From Prevotella sp. UBA2809 (GTDB taxonomy: Bacteria > Bacteroidota > Bacteroidia > Bacteroidales > Bacteroidaceae): DNA of 33,080 bases. Of this stretch, positions 16,151 to 23,070 are shown piece after piece (within the stretch, counting starts at the first letter, position 1; the number at the start of each line of letters is the position of its first letter). A model generated the notes under the pieces. It had not been told where the DNA came from. It was given only the letters and a program-made list of their open reading frames with translations, and did not search any database. The stretch lies in the NCBI GenBank assembly GCA_002351725.1, contig DEHD01000027.1:1-33080 (forward strand), given 5' to 3'. A program made the translations under genes and the position numbers.

Positions 16151-16182
16151 CATCCCGCCCGAACCGAGCGGGATGTTTTTTT
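16151..16182. terminator. Strong bidirectional terminator
   Basis: A perfect 8-bp GC-rich stem CATCCCGC (16151-16158) / GCGGGATG (16168-16175), with seven T residues after it on the plus strand (16176-16182). On the minus strand it is followed by CTTTTTATTG. It serves the ilvE-DUF805 transcript and, from the other side, the M15 peptidase gene, and marks the border between the core and accessory regions. Confidence 0.9.
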
Positions 16183-16185
16183 GTA

Positions 16186-16662
16186 TTACGCGTTCAGAAA
16201 CGCCACCTTTCTTCGATTATCTTTTGGCCTCACTGCGAAGTGCACCCAAACTGCGCCATAGCGGTTTTTCTCAATCAGCAATTCGTCAAAATCCTGATTC
16301 GATTCTTTAGAGTACTTGATAAGAATGGCTGCATAGCAGATGGCCTGCTCCATCCCCGATGTTCGGATATCCACCGCACACCCCGTCAAGTGATTTGAAT
16401 TCGCCGCCCCACCAATCTTCCTATTCAATTGTGGACTGCGATATCCAGAGTTTATTATTATCGGAGCTCCCCTCCCTTTGGAGGGGCCGGGGGAGGCTTC
16501 TCTTAACGCTTCTAACCAAACGCAAAGGCGTTTGAGGTTAGCTATCGCCTCATGCGATGGTATGTTATACACCTCGGGATGACTCCCGCTCTTCGTGAAC
16601 TCCCCGAGCGAGAAGTGCTCGGAGAGTTTTGCATTACTATTCAATTGAATTATCTGTTCCAT
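16186..16662 (-). CDS. Peptidase M15-type (D-Ala-D-Ala carboxypeptidase-like) cell-wall hydrolase
   Basis: A 158-residue M15A-like protein: LSEHFSLGEFTKS near the N-terminus, PIIINSGYRSPQLNRKIGGA, then zinc-ligand motifs SNHLTGCAVDIR (His and Asp) and WVHFAV (His). Such enzymes cleave peptidoglycan cross-peptides and often serve as endolysins in phage or mobile elements. No signal peptide is present. Oddity: a G/P/S/K/R-rich insert, SPGPSKGRGA, lies between REA and PIIIN and coincides with a GC-rich palindromic element. It is last in the leftward module and has the bidirectional terminator beyond it. Confidence 0.85.
   Translation of the reverse strand: MEQIIQLNSNAKLSEHFSLGEFTKSGSHPEVYNIPSHEAIANLKRLCVWLEALREASPGPSKGRGAPIIINSGYRSPQLNRKIGGAANSNHLTGCAVDIRTSGMEQAICYAAILIKYSKESNQDFDELLIEKNRYGAVWVHFAVRPKDNRRKVAFLNA
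16466..16497. repeat. GC-rich REP-like palindrome inserted in the M15 gene
   Basis: Arms CCCCTCC (16469-16475) and GGAGGGG (16480-16486) flank CTTT, and a second GGGGGAGGC follows. It is far richer in GC than the surrounding gene and is read in frame as PGPSKGRG. I recall similar C/G-run palindromes scattered in Bacteroidales genomes, but cannot check this here. Confidence 0.7.
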
Positions 16663-16663
16663 T

Positions 16664-16704
16664 TCTAATTTTTACATTTTTACATTTTCTAATTTTACAT
16701 TTTT
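16664..16704 (-). repeat. A/T-rich degenerate tandem repeat upstream of the M15 gene
   Basis: On the minus strand, units of the form AAAATGTAAAA and ATTAG alternate (for example AAATGTAAAATTAGAAAATG) right up to the M15 ATG at 16662. It is of the same general kind as the other junction repeats. Confidence 0.7.
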
Positions 16705-16706
16705 CC

Positions 16707-16735
16707 AAATGTACCATTGTACCACTGTACCACCC
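16707..16735 (-). repeat. 29-bp octamer repeat, left copy of a distant inverted pair
   Basis: On the minus strand: GG, then GTGGTACA, GTGGTACA, ATGGTACA, then TTT. The same 29 bp occurs without mismatch on the plus strand at 33031-33059. This copy ends directly against the stop codon of the DUF3987 gene. Confidence 0.95.
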
Positions 16736-19195
16736 TTAGAAGATAATTATACCTTTCTTTCTATACACATTCTTGCTAACGCCATTCTCAACCAGATCAC
16801 CACATTTCTCTATGGTTCCATCTTTCTGCATTCGCTTTACCCTTGTGCGAGCAGCATTAAGACTCTGGTTAAAGGCTTTCATCACATCATCAACTATAAA
16901 CTTTTCAGGCAACCTGTTATAACCCTCAATAGTCTTCTGTTTATGACGATGATTTGTTGATGCATCACGCAGCTTATCATCAAAGTACTTCTCAGCAAGC
17001 GAGCCGAAGAAGTGACGCTGACAGGCGAACTGGATGTTAACTATAAGCTCTGCAAGCTTGTCGTCAATCTCGTCAGTTTCAAACTCACCACACCAGTACT
17101 CACCCTCCTGATGAAGATCGCCCCAGTGGCGCATCACGATGAACGGAGCTGAGTAGTTAATGCCATGGTAGGCACATCGCTTGAGCAACATTTCGTCAGC
17201 CTTTGAGTCATTATCTGCTGCGTCAGCCATACGGCGGGCTGTCCAATCATACATGGTGCGGACTATGCGCTTTATTGAGAGCTCGCCTTTAGTCTTATCA
17301 AGCTTCTTTGCCCATTCTGCCAGACGGTTATCACTCTCATCATCCGTATCCTCGTCCAGATTCATCATCTCATAATGAGTGCTTGGCAAGGGGATGCAGG
17401 TAAGGCGCGTTGCCAATCCAGAACCAAAGTTCGTCTCATTCACCTTCTTCTTCAAGGCTATTGGTGTACCTGTATAAACATAGTTCCAGGTAACGTTGAA
17501 GTCCTGCATTATAGAATCCATGTTGCTATAAGCCTGACCATCTTCCTCATTATGAAAGGCTTTCAGCTCCAAGTTCTGCTTGTCAATCCAAGAGCCACCT
17601 TTCTGCACGCTCAAGGTGTTATCAAGCTCAGTATCAAACGTGAGCATGTGCAGCTGCATGGGTACGCCATCCACATCTTCCACTGCGTTCACCATATCCT
17701 GAATAAACTGCGCATTAGAGGTTCGTGATGGGTGGATGCGCACAACCACTTTTGGCTTTTTAGGCTTCTCCTTATTAGCACCCTTGGTCTTCATTTCCTC
17801 GCGGTAGCGATTGATAGCATCCTTTCCAGCTTTATCCGCTGCCACTATTGGCGCAGCTAAGAACTCATACAAACGAGTAGCAAAGCTTTTACCGCTGGCA
17901 GGGTCGCCAATAATCAAGGCACTACTATTCAGGCGGCGGAGTTTTGAAGGTCTGTGATAGAACCTATAAGTACACCTTGTCATCAAGGTCATCATCAAGG
18001 CTCCAGACACAACCAATGCTGCTGGGTATTGGTTCTTTTTCAAACCTTTGCAGGCATCTTCCAACGCAGGGTAATAAGGGAAAAGCTCCTCTATCTTCTC
18101 GCCCCACTCCCAGAGCCATTTATCTATCTCTTCCTCACTCATAGAGGCTTCATCCGTCTGCGAGCCCTGCGTAATCTGCTTCCATGTCTGCCCTGTCGCC
18201 TCTTCAATTGCATCTTGCATAACCTTACTGGGCTGTTGGTTGAGGTATTTCTTCTCCTTTTCCGCCATTCGCTCAGCGGCACTGGAAACAGTCTGCTCCA
18301 CATTCTCGTTTCGCTCTTTGATGATCTCCTGCACCCACGGCTGCGCTTTGAGCGCTCGCAATACCTGGGCTCTATCTCCATCGAAGAGCACAAGCAAATC
18401 TGAGGCGAGTTTGAGACTTTCATTATGTCTGTTGCTGTCAGCCGCGCATGGCAACTTGCCAGCGTAACGGCAATCAATGATAGACTGAACATCATAACCT
18501 CTCCATTTTAATGACACTTCTTCAACATCCAGATTCCCACTTTGCTCAGCCCCTTGTTCATTTGCTTTGTGGGCCAAAGCATCAGTTTGAGTATTACCAC
18601 TACGACCAGCCCTGTAGTCAGCATCGTATTTCTCGCCAAATTCTTTATTTTCATAATTAAAAATTTCTTTATCAATATACAAAATGTCAGATTCTTTACA
18701 AAGGAAACTCATTCTACTTGCATCCTTGCAGCTTTCATCTACAATGACGTTAAGCACATTTGCCATAGCGTGCTGATTGTCAATAAGATTCCCCCAATCA
18801 AGTCGAGCTTTGAATACTATCTTCAATCCCCTGCCGCTGGGAGTGATATAGATAAGCACAATGCCTAATGCCTTTAGGTCTAACCCCTTTTCTATCCAAC
18901 CCTGATACAGAGTCAAAGGATTCTCAACATGATCTATATCCATCACCACAAGTCCCGTCAATCGTGTGGCTGCCTGCTTGCGCCATGCACCCTTCTTTCC
19001 ACTCTTAGATGTTGTCTCATCAAACGTAGCCTGGAAGATAAAGGCTGGCAACTTGCGTTTCAGCGAGGCATCGCCTGTTTCTCGGAACTTATCAATATTC
19101 TCTTTCCATTTCTCTGCCCTGACGAGCGCATAAAACTGCGCTTCGTCAACGGGCAAAGTAGGATTACTCAAATTCTTCTGATAACAAAATCCCAT
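16736..19195 (-). CDS. BT4734-like/DUF3987 primase-helicase-like protein
   Basis: An 819-residue, two-part protein. Residues about 1-190 match the BT4734/VirE-N type domain, a primase-polymerase-like fold, with GLVVMDIDHV (acidic D-x-D, about 81-90), YITPSGRGLKIVF and the KDASRMSFLC segment. A linker of about 180 residues leads to a DUF3987 helicase-like ATPase with a Walker A motif IIGDPASGKSFATRL (GDPASGKS at 430-437), PKVVVRIHPSRTSNAQFIQD and LTFDTELDN (Walker B-like). The end looks like a winged helix. Proteins like this are common in Bacteroidales mobile elements and probably act in element replication; that role is inferred. It starts 11 nt after the preceding gene. Confidence 0.85.
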   Translation of the reverse strand: MGFCYQKNLSNPTLPVDEAQFYALVRAEKWKENIDKFRETGDASLKRKLPAFIFQATFDETTSKSGKKGAWRKQAATRLTGLVVMDIDHVENPLTLYQGWIEKGLDLKALGIVLIYITPSGRGLKIVFKARLDWGNLIDNQHAMANVLNVIVDESCKDASRMSFLCKESDILYIDKEIFNYENKEFGEKYDADYRAGRSGNTQTDALAHKANEQGAEQSGNLDVEEVSLKWRGYDVQSIIDCRYAGKLPCAADSNRHNESLKLASDLLVLFDGDRAQVLRALKAQPWVQEIIKERNENVEQTVSSAAERMAEKEKKYLNQQPSKVMQDAIEEATGQTWKQITQGSQTDEASMSEEEIDKWLWEWGEKIEELFPYYPALEDACKGLKKNQYPAALVVSGALMMTLMTRCTYRFYHRPSKLRRLNSSALIIGDPASGKSFATRLYEFLAAPIVAADKAGKDAINRYREEMKTKGANKEKPKKPKVVVRIHPSRTSNAQFIQDMVNAVEDVDGVPMQLHMLTFDTELDNTLSVQKGGSWIDKQNLELKAFHNEEDGQAYSNMDSIMQDFNVTWNYVYTGTPIALKKKVNETNFGSGLATRLTCIPLPSTHYEMMNLDEDTDDESDNRLAEWAKKLDKTKGELSIKRIVRTMYDWTARRMADAADNDSKADEMLLKRCAYHGINYSAPFIVMRHWGDLHQEGEYWCGEFETDEIDDKLAELIVNIQFACQRHFFGSLAEKYFDDKLRDASTNHRHKQKTIEGYNRLPEKFIVDDVMKAFNQSLNAARTRVKRMQKDGTIEKCGDLVENGVSKNVYRKKGIIIF

Positions 19196-19206
19196 AAACT
19201 TGAAAA

Positions 19207-19539
19207 TTAAACACGATCTACGATTTCTCTATCAACCAGATGCCCTGTGGCAATTCTCATCTCACGTTCCATAGCAGTGACAATGCGCGGGACTCCGATC
19301 GACTTTTTCAGCGCACAATAGTACTTAATGCACTTTGGACTCTCCTTGAGCCATCCATGCTCCAGCGAAGCAAGCAACTTGTCCTTGGGACGCTCATAGC
19401 CAGGCTTTCTTGACTCGCGATTGTACGCTCTGAACATTATCTTACCTGTCACTGCATCGTAACGCAATGAACCTTCTACACACTTTCCTGACAAGAGGCA
19501 CTCCAGCACCTCCATAGGGATTTCAATAAATTTTCGCAT
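19207..19539 (-). CDS. Hypothetical protein, module A
   Basis: A 110-residue basic protein (many Lys/Arg) that I do not recognise. The N-terminal IPMEVLECLLSGKCVEGSLR is followed by a strand-like DAVTGKIMFRAYNRESRKPG and a helical half (SPKCIKYYCALKKSIGVPRI and onward). There are no membrane segments. It lies 11 nt upstream of the primase-helicase gene and is probably co-transcribed with it; small proteins upstream of BT4734-like genes are common in Bacteroidales elements. Function unknown. Confidence 0.7.
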   Translation of the reverse strand: MRKFIEIPMEVLECLLSGKCVEGSLRYDAVTGKIMFRAYNRESRKPGYERPKDKLLASLEHGWLKESPKCIKYYCALKKSIGVPRIVTAMEREMRIATGHLVDREIVDRV

Positions 19540-19647
19540 AATTGTCGAATTTGTGAGTCTTTGGCGGAAAAGTGAAGTTTTAGTTTGAGCTCAATTATAT
19601 CCGGATACTTTTCCTCACCCACTTACTCGACTCTGGTTATAAACTAT

Positions 19648-19887
19648 TTATTCTATGATTGTTCTTTTGGTAAAGATGTCGCGCACTGTTCCTTGCGCAC
19701 TACCAGCCTTGGTTAGGCCAGCACTCATCTGCCATTTGCTGCATTTAAACTTGTGTTGCACCTTCAAGTTCATCGACTTACACAATCGCGTACCATCATA
19801 GTCAATCCACTTGTGCTCACACGATGCGCAGCAGCGTTTTATAGCGCATCCATACACATTCCTAACGATTTCATTTTCACCATTCAT
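19648..19887 (-). CDS. Small cysteine-rich protein, possible zinc-binding
   Basis: A 79-residue protein with six cysteines in the first two thirds: CAIKRCCASCEHKW (four), then LCKSMN and KCSKWQM. The spacing suggests a small zinc-binding fold. I recognise no family. Its start overlaps the end of the upstream 108-residue gene by 11 bp, supporting it as a real gene. A 108-bp stretch without a gene (19540-19647) separates it from the next gene; I see no promoter or hairpin there. Confidence 0.65.
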   Translation of the reverse strand: MNGENEIVRNVYGCAIKRCCASCEHKWIDYDGTRLCKSMNLKVQHKFKCSKWQMSAGLTKAGSAQGTVRDIFTKRTIIE

Positions 19888-20203
19888 ACTTCTTTAGTTT
19901 CATTTCTAATTGTGCCACTCTGTATTTCAGTTTCTTCACCTCACGTCTGTACTTTGCTGCTTCGCGTTGTATCTCAACCACGGCTGTACCTTCTTTTATG
20001 GCATTTAGCATGTAGTCCATCTGTGGCCCAGTCATTGCGTTTGGTCTACCCAATCCCGCATGCATAAAGAAGCCCTTTATCAGGTCGTCTACGCCATAGT
20101 ACATATAACCCTCGTCGTCCACGTCCAGCAAGTAGCAGTTTCTTATTGTTCTCAGCGTTATGCGTGGCTCTGGCAAAAATGCCTTCTTTTCTTCTTTTTC
20201 CAT
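19877..20203 (-). CDS. Hypothetical protein with C-terminal coiled coil
   Basis: A 108-residue protein. The middle has LLDVDDEGYMYYGVDDLIKG and FFMHAGLGRPNAMTGPQMDY. The last 40 residues (EIQREAAKYRREVKKLKYRV then AQLEMKLKKYEW) form a strongly charged coiled coil. No family is recognised. It lies 13 nt after the preceding gene and overlaps the next by 11 bp, so it is in the same transcript. Confidence 0.65.
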   Translation of the reverse strand: MEKEEKKAFLPEPRITLRTIRNCYLLDVDDEGYMYYGVDDLIKGFFMHAGLGRPNAMTGPQMDYMLNAIKEGTAVVEIQREAAKYRREVKKLKYRVAQLEMKLKKYEW

Positions 20204-20216
20204 TGTCTCTCACCTC

Positions 20217-20549
20217 TTAATTTTCTAGTTCCATAAATATTCCATGTTCCATTGCGATGTACGAGTAGCAGTAGTCAAGCACATAATCTACCGATGCGCA
20301 GCCCGTGGTGTGTACCACGTGTGCCAGAGCAAAGTCCAACAGATCTTCAGCCATCTCTATCTGCATCTGCCCACAGAAGCCCTGTAGCTCACCGCCCAAC
20401 ATCATCAGCAGATCATCACTCACCTCGCCTTCCATCAGTTTCAGAATGCGTGATGCACGCTCGTCAATCTCAAAATGCTCACTCAGGTTCTGGCTTATCA
20501 CCTTTTCAACCTTTGCAAAGTTCTCTACGAACAAAATTCTTCTTTTCAT
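20217..20549 (-). CDS. Hypothetical acidic protein, module A
   Basis: About 110 residues, acidic and mostly helical (EKVISQNLSEHFEIDERASR, then ILKLMEGEVSDDLLMMLGGE). I recognise no family. Two starts are close together; MKRRILFV at 20549 and MKVMKRR at 20558 are both possible. It is the first gene after a TACCTTTG box and an 11-bp dyad, so it may head the small-gene transcript. Confidence 0.65.
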   Translation of the reverse strand: MKRRILFVENFAKVEKVISQNLSEHFEIDERASRILKLMEGEVSDDLLMMLGGELQGFCGQMQIEMAEDLLDFALAHVVHTTGCASVDYVLDYCYSYIAMEHGIFMELEN

Positions 20550-20577
20550 AACTTTCATTTTTTTATTAATAACTAAA

Positions 20578-20623
20578 TTTGCATCGTCTTGGAAACATTG
20601 TTTGTTCCTTTTGACGATGCAAA
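20578..20623. promoter_or_regulatory. 11-bp dyad overlapping a -7 box (candidate operator or leader hairpin)
   Basis: TTTGCATCGTC (20578-20588) and GACGATGCAAA (20613-20623) are perfect inverted arms separated by 24 nt. The right arm overlaps TACCTTTG (minus strand, 20620-20627) by four bases. No TTTG is seen 20 nt upstream, so the promoter may need an activator, or the dyad may act as an operator or as a hairpin at the very 5' end of the mRNA. Confidence 0.6.
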
Positions 20624-20632
20624 GGTAGGCAA

Positions 20633-20702
20633 TAAAAAATGGGCAGGGGGTCGATTTAGTAAGCTCGTAAAGAATTAGTAAGATAATTAGTAAACCTGCC
20701 CA
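20633..20702 (-). terminator. Terminator-like 8-bp stem with long loop after the 227-residue gene
   Basis: On the minus strand TGGGCAGG (20695-20702) pairs with CCTGCCCA (20640-20647) across 47 nt and is followed by six T residues. The loop holds three of the TTAGTAA repeats. The long loop is unusual for a terminator, so another role is possible. Confidence 0.5.
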
Positions 20703-20743
20703 TTATTTAGTAAATTCTTAGTAAGGATTAACCGTTTTAGTAC
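20656..20743 (+). repeat. TTAGTAA repeat cluster (candidate iterons)
   Basis: TTAGTAA occurs at 20656, 20675, 20687, 20707 and 20718, with a 6/7 match TTAGTAC at 20737. Intervals are 19, 12, 20, 11 and 19 bp, giving a period near 31 bp, three helical turns. The cluster runs through the 3' end of the 227-residue gene and its downstream region. Confidence 0.7.
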
Positions 20744-21370
20744 ATTCCAGAACACTTCACACAGGTCGCTCCATGGATTGTTCTCCATATCGAAATACGC
20801 CTCTTTTCTATCTTCATAGCTCACGTAGTGGGCAAAGTTCGAAAGAGTGTTCTCTGCCATTCGCAATTCATCTGGCCATTCAAAGGGAGTAATATCAATG
20901 GCCAACTTCTTAAACGCAGTCCTGTTCACCTTAGCATCCAGGCGATCGTGAATCACCAAGTAGATTCCACACCAGTCAATAGCAGAGTTGAACACACCAT
21001 CGTGATTAATCAAAAGCATAGATAGCGCTTGCTGGAGGAAGTGAGTTCTCATTCCAACTTCCATTCCTTTGTAGATGGCTCTGGCTTTATCATCAGCCTC
21101 CTGTTCCTTTTTATTATATGTACGCGTAGTGTTGTCGCCACCATCCTTCATTGGTACAGGCATCGCATTGTAATGGCTTCTAATGTCATTCTCCACCTTG
21201 ACATACTCTCCAAGACCATTATCAATCAACACCTGACGATATAACGCGAGGATGTTATGCTCCGCCAATGCCATGTTGCCTGATCTTTTAGCCATTGTTA
21301 CCAACAAGTCTTCTTTGATGGTTGCACCATCAAGCCAGATGTACTGGACTTCTTCTTTTTCATTTCTCAT
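20687..21370 (-). CDS. Hypothetical protein, module A (227 residues)
   Basis: I do not recognise this protein. It is soluble and helical, with a conserved-looking N-terminus MRNEKEEVQYIWLDGATIKE, a basic, polar stretch at about residues 78-95 (GDNTTRTYNKKEQEADDKAR), and a hydrophobic middle (FLQQALSMLLINHDGVFNSA). Its last 14 codons lie in the TTAGTAA repeat region, which may explain its Asn/Leu-rich end. It starts about 185 bp after the 296-residue gene. Next to a primase-helicase and possible iterons, a replication or maintenance role is conceivable but unproven. Confidence 0.7.
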   Translation of the reverse strand: MRNEKEEVQYIWLDGATIKEDLLVTMAKRSGNMALAEHNILALYRQVLIDNGLGEYVKVENDIRSHYNAMPVPMKDGGDNTTRTYNKKEQEADDKARAIYKGMEVGMRTHFLQQALSMLLINHDGVFNSAIDWCGIYLVIHDRLDAKVNRTAFKKLAIDITPFEWPDELRMAENTLSNFAHYVSYEDRKEAYFDMENNPWSDLCEVFWNVLKRLILTKNLLNNGQVY

Positions 21371-21483
21371 TTTCTTTTCAGATTAATGAGATGGTTTCGG
21401 CCTACTCCCCTCTCTTGGGTTCATATTTTTTTTTACGGAGCGCAAAATTATAACAACCGTTTTAAACAAACGACAAAAAAATC

Positions 21484-21555
21484 CGACCATTTCCGCATTT
21501 TGCGAATTTGGTCGGAAAAGTTCCGTAAAGTTCAGAAAAGTTCCGTAGTTTTGGC
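21484..21555. other. Imperfect inverted repeat and AAAGTTCCGT direct repeats
   Basis: CCGACCA...TGGTCGG arms (about 21483-21517, 12 of 15 positions paired) are followed by AAAAGTTCCGT, AAAGTTCAG and AAAAGTTCCGT. It sits just past the stop of the 296-residue gene. Possible terminator or protein-binding region; no T-run is obvious. Confidence 0.45.
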
Positions 21556-22446
21556 TTAAATATCCAAAGTTTTAAGTTTCAAAAACTTCACTTTTGCACT
21601 TCTATAAAACCCCACGTTTTTATATCCATTATATTTTGGATTCAAGAATTCGCTATACTTACTCTTCGACACAATATCCTTGCATCCAAATACTTTAATA
21701 AAATCCTTATAGCTTGGTTTGTCCATAACTCCTGCATCAATTGCAGCTCTTAATGGACATAATATCGTTTTAGCAGTCTTTCGTCCCTTCGTAAGTTCGT
21801 AAAGCAAATCGATAACCATTGTCGCTTTTCGCAAATCAACAAGAGTGCTTGTAAATAGTATAGAGGCTAAGATTGCGTTATCATCGAAACGCGCCTTTCT
21901 TACTTCCTGCTGGGCAGTATCGGCGATTAGTAAATTTTCTATCTGGCGTCCTATCACGGCGCATGCGCTCATCATTGAAAACTCATCACGCCCACTAATC
22001 ATGTCGCCCGTTGGCACCACGGCCAGTTTCTCTTGGTTAAGACTCGTGTTCAGCCCCCTGCACACAATATCTACCAACTGTTGTGGAGAGCTGAACGCCT
22101 TCTCATTCTCCTCCACCACAAAACTCATACCCTCTTTGCGGCTCACTATCACCACCGTGGCAAATTGCCTATCCTCCCAAGGATATCGGTGCCAAAACAT
22201 GTGGTCATTCTGGGCCACATATCCATTGGCAATTTTCATCACTGCTATGCCATTATCTGGCTCAAACAGGCAAACATGCGAGAACACGTGCTCTCGACTT
22301 TCATCAGTGAAAAATATTTTCTGGTTCTGTCGTTGGAAGTCTTCTCTCGTCACTTTCGAAAGGACTTCCTGTGGTTGTAACCCATCCGGGTTGGCATACC
22401 ATATCTCCTCGCTTACGATTTGAAATGGACAAATAGTGTAGAACAT
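21556..22446 (-). CDS. Hypothetical protein, module A (296 residues)
   Basis: I recognise no family. The N-terminal half is rich in beta-type, aromatic sequence (FYTICPFQIVSEEIWYANPD; FSHVCLFEPDNGIAVMKIAN). The middle has GDMISGRDEFSMMSACAVIG and a helix with ADTAQQEVRKARFDDNAILA. The C-terminal third is basic, ending YNGYKNVGFYRSAKVKFLKL. There is no signal peptide or membrane segment. It has its own good promoter (22514-22544) and is the first gene of module A, so it may be made independently of the others. Confidence 0.7.
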   Translation of the reverse strand: MFYTICPFQIVSEEIWYANPDGLQPQEVLSKVTREDFQRQNQKIFFTDESREHVFSHVCLFEPDNGIAVMKIANGYVAQNDHMFWHRYPWEDRQFATVVIVSRKEGMSFVVEENEKAFSSPQQLVDIVCRGLNTSLNQEKLAVVPTGDMISGRDEFSMMSACAVIGRQIENLLIADTAQQEVRKARFDDNAILASILFTSTLVDLRKATMVIDLLYELTKGRKTAKTILCPLRAAIDAGVMDKPSYKDFIKVFGCKDIVSKSKYSEFLNPKYNGYKNVGFYRSAKVKFLKLKTLDI

Positions 22447-22513
22447 AATTGAAATAAAGTTTTTTAGTTATTTAAATAAGAGCCACACTAATGAGACTCC
22501 TTAATATCAAGGC

Positions 22514-22544
22514 CAAAGATAGTGCTTTTCTTCGATACAACAAA
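22514..22544 (-). promoter_or_regulatory. Promoter of the 296-residue gene
   Basis: Minus strand TTTG (22541-22544) and TATCTTTG (22514-22521) with a 19-nt spacer. The predicted leader is about 60 nt. It is divergent from the rightward promoter at 22592-22623. Confidence 0.75.
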
Positions 22545-22591
22545 GGCATTTCCACAAAATTATTTTTGCCATTAACTTTTATCCCAAAAGG

Positions 22592-22623
22592 TTTGGTAGA
22601 GTCATCGTTTTGTTGTACCTTTG
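22592..22623 (+). promoter_or_regulatory. Consensus rightward promoter with no protein gene downstream
   Basis: TTTG (22592-22595), 20-nt spacer, TACCTTTG (22616-22623): a perfect match on the plus strand. The next rightward signal is the T-tailed hairpin at 23040-23070. No ORF of useful length starts between them. Confidence 0.75.
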
Positions 22624-22683
22624 CATTTGCTTATAAAATCGACCAGAAAACGTTTGATGCTGAGATACAAAACCTAAGGAAAT

Positions 22684-22765
22684 AAAAAAACCGCTGAACT
22701 GATTTGCTAACCCGATTACGGTGCTACTCTTTCATTTCAGCGGGAGGAAATCGTTTCCTTTCACG
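22684..22765 (-). ncRNA. Candidate small RNA, promoter-hairpin-terminator unit
   Basis: Leftward unit of about 80 nt. It begins just after a TATCTTTG box, forms a small hairpin GGAAA-CGA-TTTCC (22746-22758) and then a CCGCTGAA/TTCAGCGG stem (22691-22698 with 22736-22743) across 37 nt, and ends in seven T residues (22684-22690). It is antisense to the predicted rightward transcript. No known RNA family is recognised. Confidence 0.5.
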
Positions 22766-22768
22766 CCG

Positions 22769-22800
22769 CAAAGATACGAACTCTTTTTGAAACTTCCAAG
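22769..22800 (-). promoter_or_regulatory. Promoter of the candidate small RNA
   Basis: Minus strand CTTG (22797-22800; 3/4 match to TTTG), 20-nt spacer, TATCTTTG (22769-22776). Nothing but the hairpin unit lies downstream before the T-run at 22684-22690. Confidence 0.6.
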
Positions 22801-23039
22801 TTTTTTCGCAAAAAACTATCAAATATAACACAAAATCATCATATTGCTTGCATAGATAATATAATCAATTTTGCATTCAAAATAAGATTTTAATGGTTCG
22901 CTCGGCTTTGCCGCTTGGCTAACCAAGAAGGTTTATGGTTGATTAATTTGTTTTTCAAATTAAATTTTGCAGATTGGGCCAATTAATGCTGTGATAGCAT
23001 TGAGGCCATGTATTTAACATTTATGAATTGATTAATAAA

Positions 23040-23070
23040 GGGCAAGCAGTGATGCTCGCCCTCTATTTTT
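23040..23070. terminator. Hairpin terminator after hsdR (bidirectional)
   Basis: GGGCAAGCA (23040-23048) and TGCTCGCCC (23053-23061) pair over 9 positions with one mismatch around GTGA. The plus-strand tail is TCTATTTTT and the minus-strand tail is TTTATT. It lies 10 nt past the hsdR stop and would also end any rightward transcript across the gap. Confidence 0.8.

Larger units (their letters stand above)
22629..23070 (+). ncRNA. Candidate structured noncoding transcript
   Basis: Starts at the consensus rightward promoter and ends at a hairpin with a T-rich tail. Stem-loops along it include the 8-bp CCGCTGAA/TTCAGCGG pair (22691-22743), CGGC-TTT-GCCG within a larger GGTT...AACC stem (22895-22924), a GGCC-flanked AATGCT/AGCATT stem (22977-23007) and the terminal hairpin. 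Only tiny ORFs (for example 6 codons at 22657) are present. It fills the 620-bp gap between the two modules. Expression is inferred from motifs alone. Confidence 0.4.

Noticed and set aside
20656..20743. TTAGTAA cluster as a CRISPR array
   Set aside because: The repeat is only 7 bp and the intervals are too short and uneven for spacers.
22491..22685. A 64-codon rightward ORF in the intergenic gap
   Set aside because: Its start lies upstream of the only rightward promoter (22592-22623), which would remove half of it, and it has no recognisable features.
22684..22765. Small hairpin unit as a tRNA
   Set aside because: It has no cloverleaf, no TTCGAAT-type T-arm and no CCA-end pattern, and it ends in a T-run like a terminated RNA.
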